Positions 1-5,015 are shown, counted from the first letter of the stretch. The stretch: DNA of 6,334 nucleotides from JADFNO01 sp965369945 (GCA_965369945.1 CBDUST010000272.1:1-6334); one strand, 5' to 3'. Numbers and translations: made by a program. The notes: generated from the sequence alone by a model not told the origin.

Positions 1-8
1 AAAATCGA

Positions 9-16
9 CTCCTTCC
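9..16 (-). promoter_or_regulatory. Likely ribosome binding site of a minus-strand gene starting just outside the window
   Basis: Read on the minus strand, positions 16 to 9 spell GGAAGGAG, a strong Shine-Dalgarno match, followed by 8 bases (TCGATTTT) to the window edge. A start codon at or just beyond position 1 would have near-ideal spacing. This suggests that another minus-strand gene follows queD after a gap of about 80 bp. The gene itself is not visible, so its identity is unknown. The 1-82 gap otherwise shows no convincing ORF or terminator. Confidence 0.4.
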
Positions 17-82
17 GCTTGCGGTCGCTGTATTCAACACGATTCCTGCGCAAACGACAACTGACGCCGGCGGATCGCTGTC

Positions 83-451
83 TTAGTCGCCCAAACCGCT
101 ATATTCACACCGTGCCGAGCACGTCTCATGGACGACGATCTGCACTAACGACGGCAGCAACGGCTTTACACGATCCCAAATCCATTTCGCCAACATTTCG
201 CTTGTGGGGTTCTCCAGACCTTCGATCTCGTTGAGACAGTAGTGATCCAATTGCGTGCGGATCGGCTCGATGGCTGTCTTGATCTCGCCGTAATCGATCA
301 GATAGCCTTTGGCAGACTCCACCTCGCCCTGCACCACAACATCCACGCGAAACGAATGCCCGTGCATCCGCCGGCACTTATGTTCCTGCGGAAACGTAGG
401 CAGCCAATGTGCTGCCTCAAAACCGAAAGATTTGACCAATCGCACCTGCAT
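83..451 (-). CDS. queD: 6-carboxy-5,6,7,8-tetrahydropterin synthase (QueD)
   Basis: A 122-residue protein of the PTPS/QueD family. The enzyme converts 7,8-dihydroneopterin triphosphate to 6-carboxytetrahydropterin in the cytosol, the second step toward preQ0 and queuosine. The zinc-binding histidines are visible as H15 (AAHWLP) and H30/H32 (MHGHSF). The family's catalytic Cys sits just before the HGH motif (C26), the catalytic His is in LDHYCLN (H70), and the Glu is in the C-terminal HET motif (E109). NPTSEMLAKW (81-90) matches the conserved NPT-E-LA segment. Length is typical of QueD. The ATG at 451 is the first possible start because two in-frame TGA codons lie just upstream; no clear Shine-Dalgarno precedes it. 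The next pathway enzyme, queE, lies on the same strand about 3 kb away at 3411-4145. A eukaryotic-type PTPS role is unlikely given the Cys position and the queE neighbour. Confidence 0.93.
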   Translation of the reverse strand: MQVRLVKSFGFEAAHWLPTFPQEHKCRRMHGHSFRVDVVVQGEVESAKGYLIDYGEIKTAIEPIRTQLDHYCLNEIEGLENPTSEMLAKWIWDRVKPLLPSLVQIVVHETCSARCEYSGLGD

Positions 452-620
452 AGGCGGTCATCATAGGGGTCGCGGCGGGTCCAGGCAGGGAGTTGAAGCC
501 CGAACTTAGTTCTGCAGATTTGATCCTTTCGTGCCATCAGACCGCATCGGATGTCGTTGTTGTAGGTAGACAACCCCGTGGGCAGTTCGGACAGTAGGCC
601 GGCCAAGAAACAGTGAAGCG
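452..620. other. Divergent intergenic region between queD and the sigma factor gene
   Basis: This 169-bp gap separates two divergently transcribed genes and must hold both promoters. I see no confident -35/-10 pair on either strand. It contains TGATCCT at 521-527, a heptamer that recurs twice upstream of the exported thioredoxin gene (1776-1782 and 1794-1800), so it is a candidate shared regulatory element. A short imperfect dyad, GTTGT-x6-ACAAC, lies around 559-574. No ORF here looks real. Confidence 0.4.
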
Positions 621-1115
621 ATGCTCTTGCCAGACGACTTCGATGTGCTCTTACAGGATGCGTACCGATACGCTTGTGCACTGACGCACGACGACACGGT
701 TGCTGAGGACATCGTACAGGATGCGTGTGTCTCGATCATGAAAGCGGGCGGCTCATGGGATCGCCCGTACCTTTTTTCCGCGGTTCGCGCTCGCTTTATC
801 GATTTGTACCGAAGACAACGACGAGCAAGTGCGCGTCTGACTCTGAATCCCAACGGTGCTATTGAGAGTACTGCGTCCCCGCCAGCCGGATGTGAAACAG
901 AGCGCCAAGATCGAATCCGGAGCTTGGACAATGCACTGGCAAAGCTGCGCGCAACTGAACGAGAAGCTCTGTTTCTTACGGAAGTCCAAGGATACACGGC
1001 GCAGCAGATCGCCGATCAGACTGGGCGCAGCCGGGGCACCGTACTGAGTCTCTTGAAGCGAAGCCGTAAGAAGCTCCTTGAACTGCTAAATCCTTCAGAA
1101 TGTGAGGTCGAATGA
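621..1115 (+). CDS. ECF-like sigma-70 family RNA polymerase sigma factor
   Basis: A 164-residue protein with the two-domain layout of extracytoplasmic-function sigma factors. Region 2 spans roughly residues 8-68: the DAYRYACALTHDDTVAEDIVQDA stretch is the core-binding part, and YLFSAVRARFIDLYRRQRR is the 2.3/2.4-like helix that would read the -10 element. A variable linker (69-97) follows. Region 4 spans about 98-155, with the helix-turn-helix EVQGYTAQQIADQTGRSRGTVLSLLKRSRKKL that would contact the -35. Length is normal for an ECF sigma. The ATG at 621 has only a weak purine stretch (GTGAAG) upstream. The stop overlaps the next gene's start (ATGA), so the two are probably translationally coupled, the usual sigma/anti-sigma arrangement. 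The ECF subgroup cannot be assigned by eye. Autoregulation is likely but unproven. Confidence 0.88.
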   Translation: MLLPDDFDVLLQDAYRYACALTHDDTVAEDIVQDACVSIMKAGGSWDRPYLFSAVRARFIDLYRRQRRASARLTLNPNGAIESTASPPAGCETERQDRIRSLDNALAKLRATEREALFLTEVQGYTAQQIADQTGRSRGTVLSLLKRSRKKLLELLNPSECEVE

Positions 1116-1756
1116 TGAATCAGCGGGATCTGAAGCAATCATTGAGCGATCACTACTCTTCCAAGACTCTTCCAGCGCACCGCACCGCACAACTGCGCGA
1201 CTTGGTCGAGCAGTCGTCTCTGCGTCATCACGTCAACGGTGAACGTTCTGACTCGTCCCAGCGGTTCCGATGGAGAATCTCAGCGCTCTCGGCGGTGGCA
1301 ACCATCGCAATAACATTAGCAGGCGTATACGTGATTGAACTGAACGGGCAGCCGTTTTTCCCAAACTTGCGACGCCTCGTTGGGAGCCAACCGGCTGACA
1401 TTCAACCCGCAGCGCTCGGTAGCGCGGAGGTCGTGGCTGTGCGGGTTCATGCCGACTGGTGTAAGCCAAGCCATGTCATGCAACCTCGTTGCTCCCAGCT
1501 GAGACAGGCCTTTGCCGCGGACGATGTGCTATTCATCGATCTTGACATAACCGACCAGAACACCAAGAGACAAGGCGAGTATCTCATGTCGGCGCTGGGC
1601 TTGGAAGACATCTGGACTGAACACGGTGGAATCAGCGGGGAGATGCTGATCGTCGATCCCAAGCGGAAGATCGTATTGACCACCCTTACACAGAATCACG
1701 ATGTGCCGAGTATGACCGCAGCTCTGAACGAAGCTCTACACGACTCTGATAGCTAG
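1112..1756 (+). CDS. Single-pass membrane protein with degenerate thioredoxin-like domain; candidate anti-sigma factor
   Basis: A 214-residue protein in three parts. A polar, probably cytosolic N-terminus (1-54) begins with a helical LKQSLSDHY...LRDLVEQ segment typical in style of anti-sigma N-termini. One transmembrane helix follows at about 55-75. The rest is an outward-facing thioredoxin-like domain (about 103-210). The active-site strand reads VHADWCKPS (C117), so the second cysteine of the WCxxC motif is Ser (S120); another cysteine lies at C127. No HxxxCxxC zinc motif of the ZAS type is visible. The ATG at 1112 overlaps the sigma gene's stop. A second ATG at 1115 sits 7 bases after GAGG (1104-1107) and may be the true start; the product differs by one Met. 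Position and topology suggest anti-sigma function, but this is inference. Alternatively it could be only a tethered thiol-binding protein. Confidence 0.7.
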   Translation: MMNQRDLKQSLSDHYSSKTLPAHRTAQLRDLVEQSSLRHHVNGERSDSSQRFRWRISALSAVATIAITLAGVYVIELNGQPFFPNLRRLVGSQPADIQPAALGSAEVVAVRVHADWCKPSHVMQPRCSQLRQAFAADDVLFIDLDITDQNTKRQGEYLMSALGLEDIWTEHGGISGEMLIVDPKRKIVLTTLTQNHDVPSMTAALNEALHDSDS

Positions 1757-1773
1757 CCCCAATTTCCCAAAAT

Positions 1774-1801
1774 CCTGATCCTCTGGCCCGCCCTGATCCT
1801 C
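1774..1801 (+). repeat. Two 10-bp direct repeats (CCTGATCCTC) in the intergenic region
   Basis: CCTGATCCTC occurs at 1774-1783 and again at 1792-1801, an 18-bp start-to-start spacing. Both copies lie between the tethered thioredoxin gene and the exported paralogue, about 75-100 bp upstream of the latter's ATG. The spacing is compatible with a regulator contacting the DNA at two sites or with a promoter element. The core TGATCCT also occurs at 521-527 upstream of the sigma gene. Function is inferred only from position. Confidence 0.5.
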
Positions 1802-1816
1802 AATGCTTACACAAAT

Positions 1817-1836
1817 GGATCGCGTGGATGCGATCC
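1817..1836 (+). repeat. Perfect 7-bp inverted repeat (GGATCGC/GCGATCC) upstream of the exported thioredoxin gene
   Basis: GGATCGC (1817-1823) pairs with GCGATCC (1830-1836) across a 6-base loop. In RNA the stem could extend by one G-U and one A-U pair (1815-1838). There is no T-tract, so it is not an intrinsic terminator. It ends about 25 bp before the strong ribosome binding site of the next gene. It could be an operator or a 5' UTR hairpin. Confidence 0.45.
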
Positions 1837-1860
1837 GTGCGCCCAAATGGTTTTCGCAAC

Positions 1861-1868
1861 AAGGAGAT
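1861..1868 (+). promoter_or_regulatory. Strong Shine-Dalgarno deciding the start at 1874
   Basis: AAGGAGAT at 1861-1868 lies 5 bases before the ATG at 1874. It is the best plus-strand ribosome binding site in the window. It rules in favour of 1874 over the in-frame ATG at 1847, whose extra nine codons would run across this site. The strength of this signal suggests that the exported paralogue is made at a higher level than the coupled sigma/anti-sigma pair. Confidence 0.75.
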
Positions 1869-1873
1869 CCAAA

Positions 1874-2323
1874 ATGAACGTGCAACGATCGGTACTGAAG
1901 ACGGCATTGGCAATCTGCCTCATCTCGACCTTCCTCGGCGTGGGGATGGTCAGTGCCCAGTCTAAGCAGAACGTGGACCGGCCCGTCCAGCCGCGCCTGA
2001 TTGCGGTTCGATATCACGCCGACTGGTGCAAAGCGTGCTGCACGCTCGCACCATGTTTCGACAAACTACGGACATCCATTCGGAACGAAGCCGTGCTCTT
2101 TGTAACACTTGACTTCACCGATGACCAGTCCAAGAAACAGGCCGAATATCTCGCCGCCGTCTTGAATCTCGATGAAATCTGGCAGTCCAACGGCATGAAG
2201 ACGGGGCGTGTCTTACTTATTGACCGCGCGCAAAAACAGGTCGTCGAGACGCTGCTGTCCACTGACACCCTGGCGCAAATGCAGGCGAAACTGAACGGCG
2301 TGCTCGAGGTCGCTTCTGAATAG
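1874..2323 (+). CDS. Exported thioredoxin-like protein, paralogue of the preceding membrane protein
   Basis: A 149-residue protein starting with a clear signal peptide: basic N-terminus (MNVQRSVLK), hydrophobic core (10-25) and a VSA-Q cleavage site after about residue 28. The mature part is a thioredoxin-like domain with YHADWCKACC (C52, C55, C56) and a further cysteine at C61, so an intact WCxxC redox motif is present. A hand alignment with the thioredoxin domain of the upstream gene gives about 45% identity over 65 residues, including HADWCK, LD-TD, EYL and the IW-x3-G segment, so the two arose by duplication. It would act in the periplasm or cell envelope as a thiol oxidoreductase, or as the soluble partner of the tethered paralogue. 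It could also carry a lipid or stay tethered by an uncleaved signal, but no lipobox is visible. It ends just before a strong terminator. Confidence 0.82.
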   Translation: MNVQRSVLKTALAICLISTFLGVGMVSAQSKQNVDRPVQPRLIAVRYHADWCKACCTLAPCFDKLRTSIRNEAVLFVTLDFTDDQSKKQAEYLAAVLNLDEIWQSNGMKTGRVLLIDRAQKQVVETLLSTDTLAQMQAKLNGVLEVASE

Positions 2324-2351
2324 GCGAGTCGCTCCGCTCGATCTGAGCTAT

Positions 2352-2400
2352 GGCTCGGACATCTGGTGACGAGAACATCAGGTGTCCGAGCCCGTTTTTT
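2352..2400 (+). terminator. Strong intrinsic terminator of the sigma/thioredoxin cassette
   Basis: A 17-bp stem (2352-2368 with 2376-2392, including two G-U pairs) closes a 7-base loop (2369-2375) and is followed by CCG-free T6 at 2395-2400 after two intervening bases. It sits 29 bp after the stop of the exported thioredoxin gene. The minus strand has no matching T-tract on the other side, so it should work mainly in the plus direction. The stop codon and final codons of the convergent EamA gene (ending at 2378) lie inside the right arm. Confidence 0.9.
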
Positions 2401-3358
2401 CCGCGGAGACCTCATCGAGCACTTCCGGTTTCGCTCGCGGCGCGTGAGCCATGTGCCGCTGTACGCTCAGCATCATTACCGCTCCAACGATCGCAACGCT
2501 TCCGCTGATCCACTGCGCCGTGGTCAGCACCTCCGCAAACAGAAAGAACGACGCGATTGCTACCACGAAGGGATGCAGCTGCAAGACACCGGCCGAGACC
2601 GCAACCCCCAAACGGGCGATACTCATGTAGTACAGCACATGCCCCAGAGCGATCCCGATTACGGCAGAAAGCAGCAGCAGCGCAAACTCTGATCGCGGAA
2701 GCTCAATCACTTCAACCCCGGAGCGCCGACCGAATAACACCATCAGCACGACCATCGCCGCTGCCGTGTACTGGCTTATCATCGCAAAAGCAACAACCGA
2801 GTTCCTGTCGCGCATGTATTTGCGAACCGACAAGGCATATAACGCGAAGAACAATCCGCTGACGATCGCCAGAAGAATCCCCAGTGTGGCGCCGGCGTCC
2901 GGTCGCTGCTGTCCCATCAACAGCGCGCCGCTTGTTCCACCCATCACGGCCAGCACACCCAACACATATGACCGCGAGCGAATGACCCGCCGTTCGCTAG
3001 GAAACAACAAGTACGCCCCAACCGCAGCGAAGATGATCTGACTCCGCAATCCGAAGCTCAGGAGCCCCGGTTCGATCTGGTAATGTGCGCAAACGAACGT
3101 GACCTGCCCGATCGCGTTGACGATGCTCGGTACGATCGCCGCCTTCCACAGGCCGGGCTTCAATCGGCCGCCGAGCAACCCGATCACCAACACCGGCGCC
3201 CACAGCAGCGCGGAGAAACCGTACCGCCATCCATTGGATGTCCATGGATCGATCAGATCGACAAAGTGCCGCAAGAACAGCGGAACGCTCGACCAACCCA
3301 ACAAGGTCAGCGTAATAGTCAAAGTTCCGAACGCGACTGGCTTGGAGTCGTGGGTCAT
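2378..3358 (-). CDS. EamA/DMT-superfamily transporter
   Basis: A 326-residue integral membrane protein with about ten hydrophobic helices in two EamA-like halves, the usual layout of drug/metabolite transporters of the inner membrane. The first half includes TLTITLTLLGWSSVPLF and the helix around GQVTFVCAHYQIEPGLLSF. The second half includes GIALGHVLYYMSIARLGVAVSAGVLQLHPFVVAI and the closing EVLTTAQWISGSVAIVGAVMM segment typical of the family. A polar tail of about 30 residues follows. I chose the ATG at 3358 because it precedes the first helix. The open frame runs upstream to 3568, but that part overlaps queE and reads as basic, low-complexity sequence. No clear Shine-Dalgarno is visible. 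It lies 52 bp downstream of queE on the same strand and may be co-transcribed. The substrate is unknown; a link to 7-deazaguanine precursors is only a guess from the neighbour. Confidence 0.88.
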   Translation of the reverse strand: MTHDSKPVAFGTLTITLTLLGWSSVPLFLRHFVDLIDPWTSNGWRYGFSALLWAPVLVIGLLGGRLKPGLWKAAIVPSIVNAIGQVTFVCAHYQIEPGLLSFGLRSQIIFAAVGAYLLFPSERRVIRSRSYVLGVLAVMGGTSGALLMGQQRPDAGATLGILLAIVSGLFFALYALSVRKYMRDRNSVVAFAMISQYTAAAMVVLMVLFGRRSGVEVIELPRSEFALLLLSAVIGIALGHVLYYMSIARLGVAVSAGVLQLHPFVVAIASFFLFAEVLTTAQWISGSVAIVGAVMMLSVQRHMAHAPRAKPEVLDEVSAEKTGSDT

Positions 3359-3410
3359 ATGGGTCTGGCGTGAGAACGATGTACTTGTTGATGGCTTGCC
3401 GCTGCTTCGC

Positions 3411-4145
3411 CTAAACGCCGCGCGTGCAAGGTGACCAAATGAACTTGTGCAATTGCATCTGAAGGCGAGCAGACCCGCCCGGCAACGGATCATCCAGCAT
3501 CCATTGGGCCAGCGCTTGTGGATCCAGTCCGGCGCAACCGGCGATCTCCTCGCCCGGCGACTGCTCAAACACCGGCGACATCAGTACCGCCCCGCAGCGT
3601 TCGTGAATCCGATACTCAGCGATAATCGAATTTGCCCAGTCATAATCAGCCCGATCGGTGATGACGAATTTCACTTCGTCGCGCTGCGTAAGATGTTCGG
3701 CATTCGACCAGAGATTGCGATCCGCTGCGCCGCTTCCCGGGGTCTTGATATCGACAATCCGAATCGCCCGCGGATCGCACCGGCTAATGTCGCACGCGCC
3801 CGACGTCTCGATCAACACTTCCTTGCCCAAATCGCAGAGCGCCGCCGTCAGCGGATGCACTGCCTCTTGCAGCAAAGGCTCGCCGCCGGTGATCTCAACC
3901 AACTCAACCGGATGGGAGCATACCTCCCGAACCACTTCGTCTACTGTCCGAATGTTGCCTTCCGTAAAGGCGTACTCCGTGTCGCAGTAGCTGCACCGCA
4001 AATGACACCCCGCCAGTCTGACGAAGACGCACGGACAGCCCGCGCGCGTGGATTCACCCTGAATCGAAAGGAATATCTCATTGATGCGCAGGCGGTCAGC
4101 GAACATCGTCGAAGATGATAGGCCCGGGCCTTCGCGACCGGTCAT
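3411..4145 (-). CDS. queE: 7-carboxy-7-deazaguanine synthase (QueE), radical SAM enzyme
   Basis: A 244-residue radical SAM enzyme that converts 6-carboxytetrahydropterin, the QueD product, to 7-carboxy-7-deazaguanine in preQ0/queuosine synthesis. The N-terminal EIFLSIQGES segment (23-32) is the QueE signature. The cluster motif CX3CX2C is C47-HLR-C51-SY-C54, followed by DTEYAF. The SAM-binding ITGGEPLLQ motif is at 85-93, DIKTPGSG at 132-139, and the C-terminal RLQMQLHKFIW at 228-237. The ATG at 4145 is preceded by GAGG with 7-base spacing (positions 4156-4153), which supports it. An internal ATG at 4106 (MFADRLRINEIF) would give 231 residues, closer to the usual N-terminus, and remains possible. 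It is divergent from tRNA-Leu/smpB, and its ribosome binding site overlaps the tRNA promoter's -35 hexamer. The downstream neighbour is the EamA gene. Confidence 0.93.
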   Translation of the reverse strand: MTGREGPGLSSSTMFADRLRINEIFLSIQGESTRAGCPCVFVRLAGCHLRCSYCDTEYAFTEGNIRTVDEVVREVCSHPVELVEITGGEPLLQEAVHPLTAALCDLGKEVLIETSGACDISRCDPRAIRIVDIKTPGSGAADRNLWSNAEHLTQRDEVKFVITDRADYDWANSIIAEYRIHERCGAVLMSPVFEQSPGEEIAGCAGLDPQALAQWMLDDPLPGGSARLQMQLHKFIWSPCTRGV

Positions 4146-4154
4146 CGGACGTCC

Positions 4155-4182
4155 TCGACAGGCGAAACGACCGCCCTATACT
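4155..4182 (+). promoter_or_regulatory. Sigma-70-type promoter for tRNA-Leu (and probably smpB)
   Basis: TCGACA at 4155-4160 (5 of 6 match to TTGACA) and TATACT at 4177-4182 (5 of 6 match to TATAAT) are separated by a 16-bp spacer. A transcription start near 4189 would lie about 25 bases before the tRNA 5' end. The -35 box shares bases 4155-4156 with the minus-strand GAGG proposed as the queE ribosome binding site. Confidence 0.6.
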
Positions 4183-4213
4183 TGGCGACCTCGTTGCGAC
4201 GGCCTTGCAACAA

Positions 4214-4299
4214 GCCCAGGTGGCGGAATTGGCAGACGCGCCAGCTTGAGGTGCTGGTGGGATTAATATCCCGTGGAGGTTCGAGTCCTCTTCTGGGCA
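4214..4299 (+). tRNA. tRNA-Leu (anticodon GAG)
   Basis: An 86-nt class II tRNA with all arms visible. The acceptor stem GCCCAGG (4214-4220) pairs with TCTGGGC (4292-4298), including one G-U, with discriminator A at 4299. The D arm is GCG...CGC. The anticodon stem is CCAGC/GCTGG with loop TTGAGGT, so the anticodon is GAG (4248-4250), reading CUC/CUU. The long variable arm GGGAT-TAAT-ATCCC (4259-4272) is typical of tRNA-Leu. The T arm is GGAGG/CCTCT with loop TTCGAGT. The CCA end is not encoded (AT follows) and must be added afterwards. It lies 64 bp upstream of smpB on the same strand. Confidence 0.96.
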
Positions 4300-4307
4300 T
4301 TGAAGCG

Positions 4308-4387
4308 AAGAAACACAAAAAGCTCACGGGTTTACTTCTCCCAGCGAACCGCCGGGCCCGACGATGGCTTCTAAGAAACACAAAAAG
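4308..4387 (+). repeat. 15-bp direct repeat spanning the tRNA-smpB gap
   Basis: AAGAAACACAAAAAG occurs identically at 4308-4322, 9 bp after the tRNA 3' end, and at 4373-4387, where it encodes Lys-Lys-His-Lys-Lys near the SmpB N-terminus. The copies are 65 bp apart start to start, so they are not in the same reading frame relative to smpB. Such a repeat could be left by a small tandem duplication or by an excised insertion next to a tRNA. Neither is proven. Confidence 0.6.
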
Positions 4388-4849
4388 TCCAGCGAAGCCA
4401 AGATCGAGAATCGCAAGGCTCGATACCAATACCACATCGAGGACACGCTGGAATGTGGCATCAAGTTGGTCGGCACCGAGGTCCGCTCGGTTCGTAATGG
4501 GCAGGTTAGTCTTGCCGAGGGTTATGTCCGGGCCACGGAGGAGCCACCCAGTCTGACCCTACACAGCGTGCACATCACTGAGTACGCTCCCGCCGGCCCT
4601 CGACAGCACAATCCGACCCGCGTTCGCCGCTTGTTGGCCCACCGCCGAGAGATCCGCAAGCTCGCGCAGCAAACGCGCGAGAAGGGCTTCACGCTCGTCC
4701 CGCTGAAAATGTACTTCCTCAACGGCCGAGCCAAACTGCTCATCGGCCTCGGTCGAGGTAAGGGACGCGCTGACAAACGACAAGACCTCGCGACCAAGCA
4801 AGCCCGGCGTGATATCGATCGGGCGATGTCAAGACGAGCGCGGAAGTAG
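4364..4849 (+). CDS. smpB: SsrA-binding protein SmpB
   Basis: A 161-residue basic protein that binds the tRNA-like part of tmRNA and delivers it to stalled ribosomes for trans-translation. After a lysine-rich start (MASKKHKK), the family's signatures appear in order: ENRKARYQYHIEDTLECGIKLVGTEVRSVRNGQVSLAEGYV (about 15-55), HSVHITEYAPAG (67-78), the RVRRLLAHRREIRKL helix (86-100), KGFTLVPLKMYFLNGRAKLLIGLGRGKGRADKR (107-139), and a basic C-terminal tail predicted to enter the decoding site (about 140-161). Length is normal. The ATG at 4364 gives the canonical N-terminus, but no Shine-Dalgarno is visible. It lies just downstream of tRNA-Leu and may share its promoter. The ssrA gene for tmRNA is not in the window. 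Confidence 0.95.
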   Translation: MASKKHKKSSEAKIENRKARYQYHIEDTLECGIKLVGTEVRSVRNGQVSLAEGYVRATEEPPSLTLHSVHITEYAPAGPRQHNPTRVRRLLAHRREIRKLAQQTREKGFTLVPLKMYFLNGRAKLLIGLGRGKGRADKRQDLATKQARRDIDRAMSRRARK

Positions 4850-4866
4850 GACATCCGGGGGCGGGG

Positions 4867-4891
4867 TCCGGGCGCGGAACGCGTGCCCGGA
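4867..4891 (+). repeat. GC-rich hairpin after smpB
   Basis: TCCGGGC (4867-4873) pairs with GCCCGGA (4885-4891). An inner GCG/CGC extends the stem over a GAA loop, with a two-base bulge. A competing pairing is possible from ACATCCGGG (4851-4859). It starts 17 bp after the smpB stop and has no T-tract. It may protect the 3' end or help termination, but it is not a standard intrinsic terminator. Confidence 0.4.
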
Positions 4892-4908
4892 ATGTGGAGT
4901 AACAACCC

Positions 4909-4937
4909 TTTAGTCCCCCGGGCTCCGCCCGGGGGAC
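4909..4937 (+). repeat. Perfect 11-bp palindrome with TTTAG flank (REP-like element, copy 1)
   Basis: GTCCCCCGGGC (4913-4923) pairs perfectly with GCCCGGGGGAC (4927-4937) around a TCC loop, and TTTAG ends at the first stem base. It resembles the TTAG-flanked CCCCCGG palindromes I associate with planctomycete intergenic repeats. Together with the second palindrome it forms an inverted pair. Confidence 0.6.
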
Positions 4938-4969
4938 GGATTGGTTTGGACGATCGACGCGCACCGGAA

Positions 4970-4992
4970 CCCCCGGCAGAGCCGGGGGCTAA
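4970..4992 (-). repeat. Perfect 8-bp palindrome with TTAG flank on the minus strand (REP-like element, copy 2)
   Basis: CCCCCGGC (4970-4977) pairs with GCCGGGGG (4981-4988) around an AGA loop. On the minus strand it reads TTAGCCCCCGGCTCTGCCGG, so it is oriented opposite to the palindrome at 4909-4937. It lies inside the extended open frame of the next gene, which is one reason to reject that gene's upstream TTG start. Confidence 0.6.
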
Positions 4993-5015
4993 CGGATGGA
5001 GTATCCTTTGTTGTC

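Noticed and set aside
506..997. Minus-strand ORF of 163 codons opposite the sigma gene
   Set aside because: It is a shadow of the sigma factor coding sequence; its translation is Ser/Arg/Ala-rich with no recognisable motif.
3231..3262. Nested ATCCATTGGAT / TCCATGGA palindromes
   Set aside because: They lie within the EamA coding sequence (around DLIDPWTSNGW) and are short enough to be coincidental.
3359..3568. N-terminal extension of the EamA transporter (70 extra residues)
   Set aside because: It overlaps the 3' end of queE in another frame, is rich in Arg/Ser/Cys, and precedes a normal EamA start at 3358. The open frame is only a lack of stops.
3447..4118. Plus-strand ORF of 223 codons
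   Set aside because: It lies fully antisense to queE, which has every family motif, and its translation is basic and shows no domain.
4121..4130. 10-bp palindrome GGCCCGGGCC near the queE start
   Set aside because: It sits within the 5' coding part of queE, has no loop, and is plausible by chance in GC-rich DNA.
4214..4387. tRNA-Leu as an integration (att) site
   Set aside because: No integrase, phage gene or repeat of the tRNA 3' end is present. The nearby 15-bp repeat does not include tRNA sequence.
4182..4556. Plus-strand ORF of 124 codons running through the tRNA
   Set aside because: It would translate the tRNA-Leu and then the wrong frame of smpB. Its KKHKK segment arises only from the direct repeat.
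4941..5015. TTG start giving 25 extra residues on the first zinc-ribbon protein
   Set aside because: This stretch contains a REP-like palindrome and a non-hydrophobic peptide; GTG at 5016 places the membrane helix at the N-terminus as expected.
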